Source: Candidula unifasciata (lineage: Eukaryota; Mollusca; Gastropoda; Stylommatophora; Geomitridae). From it: DNA of 64,000 nucleotides. The stretch spans positions 618,001 to 682,000 of the forward strand of contig CAJHNH020002480.1 of the NCBI GenBank assembly GCA_905116865.2. Reading direction: 5' to 3'. Below, piece after piece: positions 1 to 12,700 of the stretch (position 1 is the first letter of the stretch; the number at the start of each line of letters is the position of its first letter). A program made the translations under genes and the position numbers. Below the pieces are notes generated by a model. It searched no databases, was not told where the DNA came from, and saw only the letters and a program-made list of their open reading frames with translations.

Positions 1-1680
1 AAGCCATAGTGGCATGATGTCTCAGATACTGAATACAAGCCATAGTGGCATGATGTCTCAGATACTGAATACAAGCCATAGTGGCATAATGTCTCAGATA
101 CTGAATACAAGCCATAGTGGCAGATGTCTCAGCTGAATACAAGCCATAGTGGCATGATGTCTCAGATACTGAATACAAGCCATAGTGGCATAATGTCTCA
201 GATACTGAATACAAGTTGCATAATGTCTCAGATACTGAATACAAGCCATAGTGGCATAATGTCTCAGATACTGAATACAAGCCATAGTGGCATAATGTCT
301 CAGATACTGAATACAAGCCATAGTGGCATGATGTCTCAGATACTGAATACAAGCCATAGTGGCATGATGTCTCAGATACTGAATACAAGCCATAGTGGCA
401 TAATGTCTCAGATACTGAATACAAGCCATAGTGGCATGATGTCTCAGATACTGAATACAAGCCATAGTGGCATAATGTCTCAGATACTGAATACAAGCCA
501 TAGTGGCATAATGTCTCAGATACTGAATACAAGCCATACATGTCTCAGATACTGAATACATAGTAGTGGCATGATGTCTCAGATACTGAATACAAGCCAT
601 AGTGGCATAATGTCTCAGATACTGAATACAAGCCATAGTGGCATAATGTCTCAGATACTGAATACAAGCCATAGTGGCATAATGTCTCAGATACTGAATA
701 CAAGCCATAGTGGCATAATGTCTCAGATACTGAATACAAGCCATAGTGGCATAATGTCTCAGATACTGAATACAAGCCATAGTGGCATGATGTCTCAGAT
801 ACTGAATACAAGCCATAGTGGCATGATGTCTCAGATACTGAATACAAGCCATAGTGGCATGATGTCTCAGATACTGAATACAAGCCATAGTGGCATAATG
901 TCTCAGATACTGAATACAAGCCATAGTGGCATAATGTCTCAGATACTGAATACAAGACATAGTGGCATGATGTCTCAGATACTGAATACAAGCCATAGTG
1001 GCATAATGTCTCAGATACTGAATACAAGCCATAGTGGCATGATGTCTCAGATACTGAATACAAGACATAGTGGCATGATGTCTCAGATACTGAATACAAG
1101 CCATAGTGGCATGATGTCTCAGATACTGAATACAAGCCATAGTGGCATGATGTCTCAGATACTGAATACAAGCCATAGTGGCATAATGTCTCAGATACTG
1201 AATACAAGCCATAGTGGCATAGTCAGATACTGCAAGCCATAGTGGCATAATGTCTCAGATACTGAATACAAGCCATAGTGGCATAATGTCTCAGATACTG
1301 AATACAAGCCATAGTGGCATAATGTCTCAGATACTGAATACAAGCCATAGTGGCATAATGTCTCAGATACTGAATACAAGCCATAGTGGCATAATGTCTC
1401 AGATACTGAATACAAGCCATAGCATAATGGCTGAATACAAGCCATAGTGGTGTCTCAGATACTGAATACAAGCCATAGTGGCATAGTGGCATAATGTCTC
1501 AGATACTGAATACAAGCCATAGTGGCATAATGTCTCAGATACTGAATACAAGCCATAGTGGCATAATGTCTCAGATACTGAATACAAGACATAGTGGCAT
1601 AATGTCTCAGATACTGAATACAAGCCATAGTGGCATAATGTCTCAGATACTGAATACAAGCCATAGTGGCATAATAATCA
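1..1680. repeat. 36-bp minisatellite array, about 46 copies
   Basis: A 36-base unit containing aagccatagtggcat and gtctcagatactgaatac repeats head to tail from the left edge, so the array probably extends beyond the window. Copies differ mainly at one A/G position (cataatg or catgatg), with a few truncated units near 124, 215, 535, 1220 and 1425. Because 36 is a multiple of 3, several frames stay open for hundreds of codons on both strands as a 12-residue repeat. I see no start context, splice site or non-repeat sequence that would make these frames genes. Confidence 0.97.
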
Positions 1681-2769
1681 GTGCACTTGCCTGCTGAAAC
1701 TGTGTTCTAGGCTCAGTGCCCACAAGTGACTGGATTTTTTCCTGACAATTGTGCACTTAAAAGTGCATTAGCATCAAAATGAAAAATAAAAATAAAAGGT
1801 AAAAAAATTGGAAATGTCTTCGATGAATCCCAAATGTAACAAAAAGAGGCAGGATAAGAAATGACCATAGCAGGAAATAAATTTGGAAGCAACCAGTGCT
1901 AAACTACATCAAGAGACAACAAATCAAATGGTTTGGACATGTGTCAAGACTAAGACAAGATAGTACACCGCAAAGAGCATTGTCACTTAGACACAATGGA
2001 AGCAGAACTAGAGGTTGACTACACAAGCGATGGATTGATGGAATATCAAGAGCTATAAATATCAGCATCTATATAGCACACACCAAGCCTCACACTAAAC
2101 ACCTCTTCAAAACTTGACACTGAAAGTTGCTCTAGGAATTTGACTTAGCTTAATAAAAAATTAGTGTCAAATAATTTCCAGCATTTTCTGGGGGAATAGT
2201 CAGGAAGGAAATTCAGTGAAGAGGGAACTAGCCACCCACCTCACATATTGTGACCTAAAATGTGTGAAGTCCTAGCTTTTCTCCCCCCAGTTGCAAAATC
2301 TGGTATGAGACCACATTTGCTTTTTTAAATTCTCATTTTTCTGCAGTTACCCTGAAAAGGGCTATTGGCACATTGTATTGTGGTTTACCGGCTGGGCATT
2401 TTGAGCATGGAAATACTGAGATGGCTGCTGCTTCCAAGGACTGAGCCTGAATGAGTTAGACAGTGTGCGTATGGATAACAAGTAGCAATAAAAAAATGAC
2501 TGAAAAAGACACTATTCAAAAGAGAATCCAGGGGGAGCAAAAGCCTGAAACAGTTCAGTCACATACAACAGGTAAAGTAGCGTGCCCTGTGGTTATGAAG
2601 TAAGCAGTAGTCCAATTTGAGTTGACTGGTGTTCATGTAAAAATGTCATTTTGATCTGCAAAGGACACAGCTATTGATAATCTCATTTACTGGTTTGTTA
2701 TATTATCATTTTGATTGGCTAGACAGCCTATCGTATTAAACAGACACAACTATCCAGTTATATTATCAA
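1681..2769. other. Non-coding stretch with one retroposon fragment
   Basis: This stretch lies between two minisatellites. Apart from the LINE 3' fragment near 1.9-2.06 kb I recognise nothing coding. It is AT-rich and may be intron or 5' flank of the coiled-coil gene. Confidence 0.6.
1875..2060 (+). mobile_element. Decayed LINE reverse transcriptase C-terminal end
   Basis: Read on the + strand, the region gives IKRQQIKWFGHVSRLR followed by a PQRALSL-like stretch and RWIDGI. This is the 'KWFGHV ... RPRKRWxDxI' end found after the reverse transcriptase domain of many non-LTR retrotransposons. A stop and frame loss show it is dead. A second, shorter relative reading [10 protein letters not shown] is near 38.02 kb. 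Confidence 0.7.
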
Positions 2770-3530
2770 TGTAATGGGTTAGACAGTTACAACAGTCCAG
2801 ATGTGTTTCAACGCTAACTTGTTATATTATCATTTTACTGCAGCAGACAGCTGTGACAGTCCAGTTATATTATCATTCTATTGTGTTGGACAGCTACAAC
2901 AATCAAGTTATATTTTGATTCTAATGTGTTCAACAATCCAGCTATATTTTAATTCTAATGTGTTAGACAGCTACAACAGTCCAGTTATGTTATCATTCTG
3001 CTGTGTTAGATAGTTACAACAGTCCAGTTATATTATCATTCTGCTGTGTTAGATAGTTACAACAGTCCAGTTATATTATCATTCTGCTGTGTTAGATAGT
3101 TACAACAGTCCAGTTATATTATCATTCTGTTGTGTTAGATAGTTACAACAGTCCAGTTATATTATCATTCTGCTGTATTAGATAGTTACAACAGTCCAGT
3201 TATATTATCATTCTGCTATGTTAGATAGTTACAACAGTCCAGTTATATTATCATTCTGCTGTGTTAGATAGTTACAACAGTCCAGTTATATTATCATTCT
3301 GCTATGTTAGATAGTTACAACAGCCCAGTTATATTATCATTCTGCTGTGTTAGACATTTAACAGTCCAGTTATAGAATCTGCTATATTAGGCAGCTACAA
3401 CAATTCAGTTAAATTATCATTATGCTGTGTTAGAGACAGCTACACATATTCAGTTACATTATACATCTGGCACATCTGAGGATTGCCACAATCCAGTTAT
3501 ATTGTCACTCTCATGTGTTAGTCACTAAAG
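2770..3530. repeat. 43-bp minisatellite, about 15 copies, degenerate at both ends
   Basis: The unit ccagttatattatcattctg plus ctgtgttagatagttacaa repeats with a 43-base period, exact between about 3000 and 3340 and increasingly diverged outward. It ends about 65 bases before the acceptor of the first visible exon of the coiled-coil gene, so it is probably intronic. Confidence 0.93.
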
Positions 3531-3596
3531 TACATTAGGTATATTATGATTATTCTTATGATGATTATTAGAAACACTTTATGTCTTCTATATTAG

Positions 3597-3728
3597 GGAA
3601 TACAGCTACAGAAGGAAATAAGCCAAGCTGAGACAGAAATTCAGGCCTTGCAGAGCAAGCTGAAGTATGCTGAACTGGAATATGAGACTGAGTCTGATTC
3701 AATGCAGAGCAAAGTGGATAAGCTAGAG
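3597..3728 (+). CDS. Coiled-coil gene, exon a
   Basis: The acceptor ctatattag|GGAATA and donor CTAGAG|gtaagc bound 132 bases, exactly 44 codons in phase 0. The peptide starts GIQLQKEISQAETEIQ and is strongly helical. The other frame from this acceptor meets a stop early. Confidence 0.87.
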
Positions 3729-6700
3729 GTAAGCTTTACACTCATGTATTCGTCTATGGTCCACTGGTATCAGCAGTTATAAGACAAAGAACATGGGGCT
3801 TTACTGGGCACATCCTGAGAAGACGTCATCAACTGAAAGAGATGTCAGTGGATCGGGTCTGCAACTGGCTGACATGTTTAGGCAACATTAGAACGCTGCC
3901 CTGAGACCAGTACTGTTGCACTTCAGTTCCCAGGATCACCAAGGTGTCCTTGACATGGAGGTGACAGCCATTAAATCTAGCCACTTCAGTGACTGAGTCC
4001 GCAAGTCTCTGGAAAATCGCTTTATTTTCACTTTGGGCACTTTATCACCTAGTGGACTGAACTGCCAACACAGTTTCATCTAAAATCCTAGGAGATTGAA
4101 CTGCTCACACTGTTTGAGCTAAAACCCTCCAGTTACGGCCCCTGGAATTCCCCCAAAGGCATTTATTATCCTGTCCCACATGTCTAGTCATTGACATTGA
4201 CCAGGTCACTTCAAGATACTAAGCTAAGAAATTTTGTGTATTTGTGTGGTATTGTTTTATTGATGTATGTGCTGCAACGTTCATGTTTTGCTTAGTTCAT
4301 TATATTTTGAAGCTTGCTGATATACTTTTTGTTCTGTTTTATATAATTTCTAGAATCACCAAACATCCATCCATCAATTTGTTAAAAAAAAAAAAAATCG
4401 ACTACGTTCAACCTACTTTGAGCAGTATTGATTATAACTGTGGTCTTGTTTTATTGTGCCAGTTATGTTGGCTAGGAAACCTTAATTGTCCCAGAACTAG
4501 TGGCTTGGAGCGGTGCTCTAGTACCTTGTGAGGGGGCTGTCACTAAAGTGGAAAACAAATGGATTGACAAAATGAGGAGTCCAACAGAAGCTCTGCAGTG
4601 AATGATGTGAGATGCAGTAGGGGCTGAATTAGATTCCATCCATGATGATCATCATCATGTAGCAAGTCCTTTGCAGGTCGTCGCTCTCATCACTGTCTGC
4701 ATGAAAGAGACTCGGTCTCTCGCCAGCTGTCCTGCTTCATTCACTTTCGTATCCAAGAAGTCACTTATATCCTGTGCCCATCTTCACAGTGGTCAGCCCC
4801 TACACCCTGCCCCATGCGTTTTGCAATTTTTTTTCCCCCCAATCTGCTGTGGTACTTGGTATGGCCAAAATATATCAGCTTCCAGGACAAGATGTTGTTT
4901 GTTAGCCAATCTTCCTTGATGTCCAGATCTTTTAGAATGCCAGTATATCTTTTCTTACTTGTCCATGGTATTCTGAAAATCTTTCTTTAGCATGTAAGTT
5001 CAGAAGCCATATTTACTTCCTTAAAGACTGGGAGATAGTCCACGACTCACATCCGTATGTCGCCACATGGAAGATGCATGCTATAGCTATCGGAATGGAG
5101 GAATAGACTCTGGCCACTGTGTGACATATAATGGCACAGCAGGGTGATCAACGATGATGGTAATGGATCATCTACGATAGCCGTGATGGCATACTGTTTG
5201 TGTGCTTGCATGCTGGGACATTGGTCTGGATTCAATCGCCAGAAGTGGCAGGATTTTGTCAACCAGTACGACTCTGAGGTTGACCCAGCTTCATAAAGAT
5301 GGGAAGGAAGGAACGAACAAACTTTATTTTCAAAGGGTTACAAATTGGGCACACAGGCCTGTCTGACATTCGGCCTTTTTAAGCACTCATTTTTCAGAGT
5401 ACCAATGCCTGTTATCAATAATGCGTGTTATGGATATAATAAAGAAACATAAATTATAGAATAATGCATACACACATCATGTGTACACAATCATAAACAC
5501 TCATATACACGTAGACATACTCCTACATTCTCATACATGCACACTCATATACAGACATATGTAATACATACACACACGCATCTACATACATAAACAAACA
5601 TAAAACACATACACATACATAGACATAAATGCACAAACAGAAAACACACACACATACATTTATGGATGTTACATGCACACACACATTCCATACATACACA
5701 CCTATACATGCATCCATGCATACATACATATACAATCGCATGTACAGACACCAACATATGCACACAACCACACATTTACATTCACAAGAATACATACACC
5801 CACATTCATTAGGAAAGACATTAAGGAATTGAAACCAGCCATCCCAACCTTTTATGTCATAGCCTAGAATGTATAAAGACATATCACTTCAGCCTAGCTG
5901 TAAACCACAACACTACATGGCAGCCACCCTTTTAAGGTCAATTGCAGAAGAAAAAGACGCATCTGTAAGTTTCTTCTTACACATGTAATGGACTAGTTAT
6001 AGACCTACATAATAACAAAGCATCTTTACATAAAGTAGTTTGTTTTCTCATGTGTCATTACCAGGATGAGATTGTAAACATGGAGAAAGAGATCCAGGAG
6101 AAACGGAAGATAATGTCTGAGAAAACTCCAGAGTTTGAGGACTTGAAACAGTTTTTCTCACTTAGAACGGAAGAATTTGACAGTGTTAAGAAATCGATTG
6201 TTGGTAAGTTGATTTTATTAGTTTATGAATTACTTCTTCTTCTTCACTTCCACTGTTTACCTCAACGAGGTGTTGGGGGGAGATGTAAGTATCGCTTGTG
6301 GGCTTTTTCTAATGCAGTGTACAAGTTGGTGTTCATTTCTGTTAGGTTTCTGCTGATGATGTCGCTCCATATTTGCGTGGTCTTCCCCTGGCTTTGTGTT
6401 TATTGTATTTCTTCAGCATGGCTCTCTCTGGCAGAATTGAATTACAAAATTTTTAATTGGAATAATTCATAATTAAAGGAGAATGGAAACTATATAACAT
6501 AGATAATGTAGGGATTTGTCCTGGAAAGTTGGGGTAAAAGGTGTTTTTCAAAATAAAAGGATTTAATTTCATAATCCTTGAATACTAGGTTTTATTTGAT
6601 TCCGGTGGTGGGAGGCTTATTTTTAAAAAAAAAATGCTTTAATTGTTTTTAGATAGTGGAATGAGAATCACACCATGGAAGAGACTGGGACTTTATCACA

Positions 6701-9700
6701 TAATATTTCCAAAAAACAGCAGTGGGTACATTGTAGCCAACCTGATTTGTGGAGATGGCACACACAAACAAAAATAACAGGAGTAGCTCATAATTAAAGT
6801 ACAGCCACATTGTCCCAGTATGGGTTCCAAAGCCCTGATTAGGGAGGGGAAACAAGACAAGACTCTTTTTGCCTAACTAGCATGTTGTACAAGGTGACTA
6901 ATTCAGAGTTTGTTGAAATGGGATGGATTGGGTCGAAGGGCATGGATATCAAAGCCTATCTCTCTACCGTGTGTTGCAGAGCCCCATTGTGGGGAAAACA
7001 CGAACACACCCACTGCCTCTCCCTTGGAGAGCATTTTGTAAGAGTCAGCTAATTGGGCGGCTTCTTTTGAAGTCGGAGTGCATCTGCCAGAGAGACAAGG
7101 AACCAACAGTCTGCTGTGCACACAACACTCAGGCTGGGAAGAAGATAAAGTCCAGAGGTGGGCGAACAACCAGAAACTTTTCACAGGAGGTTACAGCCAG
7201 TGAACATGAAGCAGAAAAAGAAGAAGAAGAAGAAAGCCTAGCTGTGAACCACAACACAACATGGCAACTGCCCTTTTAAGGTAAACACAGAAGAAGACTG
7301 GAAAAGTAAGCTCTTTTAGTCCCAAGAAGTTCATAGGTTCCTACTTAGGATTCCTGTGAATACAAGATGTGCCAATTTTACATCTCTCTTTACTACCCCG
7401 TGGGTCTTTGATGCTAAACCCCCTGGGACTGAAAGAGTTAAATAACTTTATAGTGAAATATCAGTGTTGGCAGGTTGCAATGATTGTAATATGTTGAGTG
7501 TTTATAAATAACTATTTCAGCTCTAAAAAACAGAAAGACAAGTCTAGAGGATGCAATAAAGAAAGCAAAGAAAGAGAAAGATGATCTGAAGATACCACAG
7601 GTATACCATTTTATTTTAAAAAGAATCAGATAAAATAGAGTATTTCAGTGTTGAGCTCATGCTGCAACATATAAAACAGTGGGAATCAACAAGGAGGACT
7701 AGCTGGGAAAGATGCATGGACGGAGCAGATATTATCAGTGCCATACAGACTAGACTGGCTAAGTAATGAATGTAGACTGAAAGTAGACCGACTAGTAATT
7801 AATCTCTGACATTAACACAGTGGCATGAACTCAGAGTGAAGCTTGTTGAAGCACATTAGTGCCATCTTTGAGGTCAAGACAGGTTACATTGTAACCAGCC
7901 TCTCATAGGAACAGTCAGCAGAGACACCTTGAGATGGCTGCTGCATCAGAGGGCTGTTTGCACATGGGAATGTCTGATAAACAGTGATGTTGATTGTGAT
8001 ATCATAATATAGAACAAAGAAATTTATTATAATTTTATGAACAACTTTTTTTTAAAGTCTCTGGTATGTTTTAAATTCTACTTCTTCTTATAGTCCATTT
8101 GGCCATCTTGATTGATAAGTCTTCTGTCTCATCTTATATACATTTTTCAAATGTAATATACAAATGTAATAATAGTTTGAATGTGAAAGGATAAGTTTGA
8201 TTGCATCAAGTTTTATTTCATATGACTTGCTATCTCTTCAAGGACATTGGTTCCTTGATAAGAGTTCAAAGTTAACTTTAAGCAGCAGTCCTCACAGATT
8301 TCTATAAAAACTGTTCTCATTAACTAAATGACAGTCTGAAAACCAATCTGCACAAGGAAAATAACTGCACCATTTCACAATGGAGAACTGTAGTTAGAGG
8401 TGTAATTGTTGGAATAAGAAGCAGACATCAACTCGCACAAAGGTGGATACAGAATACTAGATACTCCTTACTTACTTACTTAGTCGCTCCTCTTCTACCT
8501 TGGTGTGTAGAGGTTTGCCAGAGATTGCCAGATGTCTCTGTCAGCAGTTTTCTTTCTGGCTTTGTTCCATTCCAGTCCTCTGTCAGTTAGGGACTGTCAA
8601 ATCTTGTCTTCCCAGCGGACCCTGGGTCGTCCTGGAGGTCATGTTTCCTGGTTTTTAGCTTCCCATGCCCACCCTGGTGGCAGATTTTCTCCCATCCTGC
8701 ATACATGAACAAACCATCATAACTGTGACTGATCCATTTGAGTTTGTAGGGACTGCGTTTCAAGACCTTAGGGGGTGGCTGTTCCTATTGTCTGGTTGCA
8801 AACTTTGTCTCTTCTTGTTACTTGGACCACCTTTCTCAGATATCTCATTTCTAAGGCCTGAAGCTGGTATCTGTGAGCTGTTGTCATTGCCCATGGCTCA
8901 CACCCATAGGTCAGGACTGGCACATCGGTAGCTAGAAACTCCTTCAGCATGAAAATATATGTCAAATGAGTTAAAAGTGACTGACAGGCTTTTGGGTGGT
9001 CTACAGTGAGCTTGACAGTCTGCAAGGAGTTCATATCATGTTTTCTAATTTCTTGTATAGATGCTTTTTCATGCCATCATGTCAAGCTGTCTATCATCTT
9101 CTCTTTAGGTCTTCTATTATGTCTTTTTCTTTCAGTGGTGCTTTTTTGCTTCATATAGAAATCCAGTGTTAGCCTTCTCATAACACACCCATTGAATGTA
9201 GATAATCTATTTCTAATAAATATAACTAGTTCTTTTCTTGTGAATTGGGTCTTTCAATGTATTTTCTTAACTTTTTAAAAAATCTATCCAAAGCTTTCTT
9301 AAAATATTGTTTAGAACCACTTCTTTGTAGCCTCCAAATAATTTCTCACATATATTCCGATTGTCCATAATTTCATCCAGAGTTTATGATTGGTCACACA
9401 CAGGCCTTTTTTCTAGACAAAAAAAATACTCTTACTTACCTTAAAATATCTTTAACTCTTTGAAGACTGTTCGCCAGTAAACTGGCGTATGAATTTATCC
9501 TTATTGGACTAGTGGCCAGTATACTGGCGTATCATAGAGACACTCTAATTTGGTTCCGTTTGTGGGGAAAATGAACTTTCATGAACAAGTTTTTGAAAAA
9601 TTAATATTAACAACAGGAAGTCCTTTTGTTTGCAATGTTCCACGAGGCTTTTGCATCATTTTTTTATTTACAAAAATTATTTAGTGTGATGCAATTTTTA

Positions 9701-12700
9701 CGTGATTTTTTTATACTAAATGATAATGAAAAAAGTCTTGAACTGTTCATACTGCTCTGTCGTTGATGAATCTCTGCCAGATGGTGACAACAGTCTTGAT
9801 ATTATGATTGATATCTAAGTGACAAACCTATTGGCGATAATTTAGTTTAGGATATGAAAATTGAACAAAATATTTCAATCTGATCAATTTTTCGATCATC
9901 TGATTTCCCAAATTTCTGTTGTTGTGAAATCTGATATGTCATACAAAAATGATCATAACATCCAAAGTATTAAAATTAATTGTTTCAAATAAAGACTAGC
10001 TGATAGATCATTGAACAGAGAAGGCATGTGCATTCTTAGAATTGGATAGCAGTGTTGTTGAACAAGTAAAAAAGTAAGGCAAGCACAATGTTTTTAATGT
10101 AAATAATCTTCATATGTGTCTAACATCCTTGAATGTTGTGTGATTTTAATAGTATTTTGTTGTAATACTGACACTTAAATAGTTTAGATTTATTCTGCAC
10201 TCATTTATCTTTAATTTGATATATTATATGTCCCGATACAGCCAATACTTATTATTCAGGAAGGTTTTAGCTTTGTCCTGTTGCAGTAAAAAAAAATTCC
10301 GCTCAAAATTAATGCTGTCCAAAAAATGTGGTCCTGAAGGAGTTAACAAAAAAAAAAAACGGTGCCGGTACTCACCACAAAATGTCCATTACTGTAGTGC
10401 TGAAAAAAAAAATAATGCCTAAAACAAAGTACCACCAGAAGAAAAAAGTCCTGGTCTTACAAATCTCTGTGATAAATTGAAGCCAGTTTTCAATACTATA
10501 AGAAATGGTTTGTAATTATAAAAAATTATGATTAGATTTGGATTAGTTTATTAGCTGTCAAATCTTTGGAAGAATCTGATTTTAAACTTTTAACTCATTT
10601 GCACCTGAAGCAAAGCCCCATAGGTGATCTGTGCGGCTGTTGTTTTTGTTGTTTTTTGTTCATACTAAAGAAATTTGACTAGATATTGGTATTTAAAATG
10701 GAGCACAGTGCACGTTGCATCTTTGGAAGAGATATTCACATTCTTTTCCATTTCTGGTCATTGCACCTATTGGAGCAAATTCTTCTGGGACTGAACTGGA
10801 AGAAATAGTCCATATTTAGCTTTTTTTTTAAAACCCAGATTAGCTGTCATTTTTAATTTGTTCATACCAGGTAAGTTGTTCACCATGTTTCCTGTTACAT
10901 CTTTAATTTCTTTTCCAAGGCAGGTGTTAATTACGATTTTAAATGGCTATACCCAAAACAGGTTACAGTAACGTGCCCTTGGTGACATAAAAATTATAAT
11001 ATTTGCTGTTATGATAAAAGTGGCTAAAATATTGAGTTTTATAAAGTAGCTGCCTGTGACGTAAATATAATTATAGTTGTTTGTGGTATAATTGGTTATA
11101 ATAATTGCTGTTTGAGACAGAAGTGGTTTTGATAATTGCTGTTTGTGACAGAACTAGTTATGTTAATAGCTGTCTGTGACAGCAAAAGTTGGAAAAAACA
11201 AAAGCTATGGAGCAGAAGGAGTTCAAACAAGTCTTGTTTTAAGCAGGAAATGCTAAGAAGTGACCTGAAAAACTACCGGGCACAAGTTATGACCCAGATC
11301 AGAGATCATGGTTCCAGCACAAAGGAGACTGAAGAGCAGATCTTTCTTGCTGGTGCTCAGCTTAGGATCATTCTGGAGGAGAACCATAAACTGGAGGAGG
11401 TCTGTACTAGCAATACATTTTCAGTTTGAAGTCCTGTCTATTCTAGATTGTCTGTATGTTAATTTTCTTTGTATTCACATTCTGTGCAAAATCTTTTAAG
11501 AAAATATTTAACTCAAGCTCTTTGAACACAAAGGTGTGTGTGAATTCCAGGGCACCATTGTAGGGGAAACAAAAGAATAAACCAACTGCCTCCCTAACAA
11601 GCATGTCATAAAGCAAGCTAATTAGGAGTGTTTCCTTTGAATTCACAGTGCGTCTGCCTGACAGGCGAGGTACCAACTGCTTGCATACAAATAATCTAGT
11701 TCTGTAAAACGGATGTGCATGCAAACTCAAGTTCTGGAACAAGACTAAAATCCACAAATGTAGGAACAACCAGAACTTTCCATCGAGGTTTACCGCCAGT
11801 GGATGTTAAGAAGAAGAAAAGAAGAACATTATGGTATATGAAAGATTTGTTATCATCTTTGTTAATGCATGTTATTTTCAACCCAGGTTTAAAGAATCGT
11901 GGTTTTTAAGAAAATTTAGTAAGGAAAAGTCGAAGTCACACATGTGACTATCTAGAAGTTTGAAGCAATGTCCCCCATTGTAAATGTGAACAAAGACACA
12001 TAAATAGCTTGCACAATTTATTGCCTGGGATGTTTTGCCGTATTAGGTATATACTACAATAACAATTGAATATAATGGAGCAATTTGGTAGATTCCTTTG
12101 CATTGTTGAAGCGGATGATGAGATTTGTGCAAACAGAAAGACATGATTGTGAACCTGCACTTGCCCTGGTAAAACAAGCAGTTATTTTAGAGTGTGGTTG
12201 AATTTATATGTCACTTCTAAAAAATTAGTTTGCTTCATTTTATTCAGTTGTTACTGTAGTGTGTATCTGGCAGTATATGATTATCATTCCAGGCAAAAAT
12301 TTGTGCAGTTTTAAAAAAATTCATTTTTGGAAGTTGTTAAAACTTATTAATAATTGGGTAGCCATTCACATTCATAAATTATTGGGAAATTAATAATAAT
12401 CAATAATCATGATTCAATTGGGTTAAAATAACAATTATAAATAATGACATAAAAATAGAAACAGCCCCCTGCATTGAAAATGGGAAGTTTTTGAGTACTC
12501 CCCATATGTATGGTACTAGACCTTTATTTTTATTGATGCTATCAACATTAAGCTGGCCACCTTTACTTTTCCAGACATTTCCTGGTACACACTGCAAGCT
12601 GAGTTGACCAGGATATTCAGGCCAATAAAAAAAAAAAAAATCTGCCTTGATTCGCATTTTAACAATTACCACAGGAGCAGTAGCCAGGTGTCTTGAGAAT

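Larger units (their letters stand above)
3729..6064 (+). other. Intron between exons a and b
   Basis: This intron holds a family E repeat (near 4380-4540), an antisense LINE fragment (4580-5290), a CA-rich microsatellite (5460-5800) and the 3' end of a family B retroposon (5880-5965). The rest shows nothing I recognise. Confidence 0.75.

Noticed and set aside
1..1680. CRISPR array
   Set aside because: The repeats are contiguous without unique spacers, and the window is clearly eukaryotic.
94..1697. Long ORFs on both strands with 12-residue repeats
   Set aside because: They are translations of the 36-bp tandem array. They have no unique sequence, start context or splice signals, and are open in several frames at once.
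5523..5882. Cysteine-rich secreted or membrane protein ORF on the - strand
   Set aside because: The Cys/Val/Tyr pattern is the complement of a CA/TACA microsatellite.
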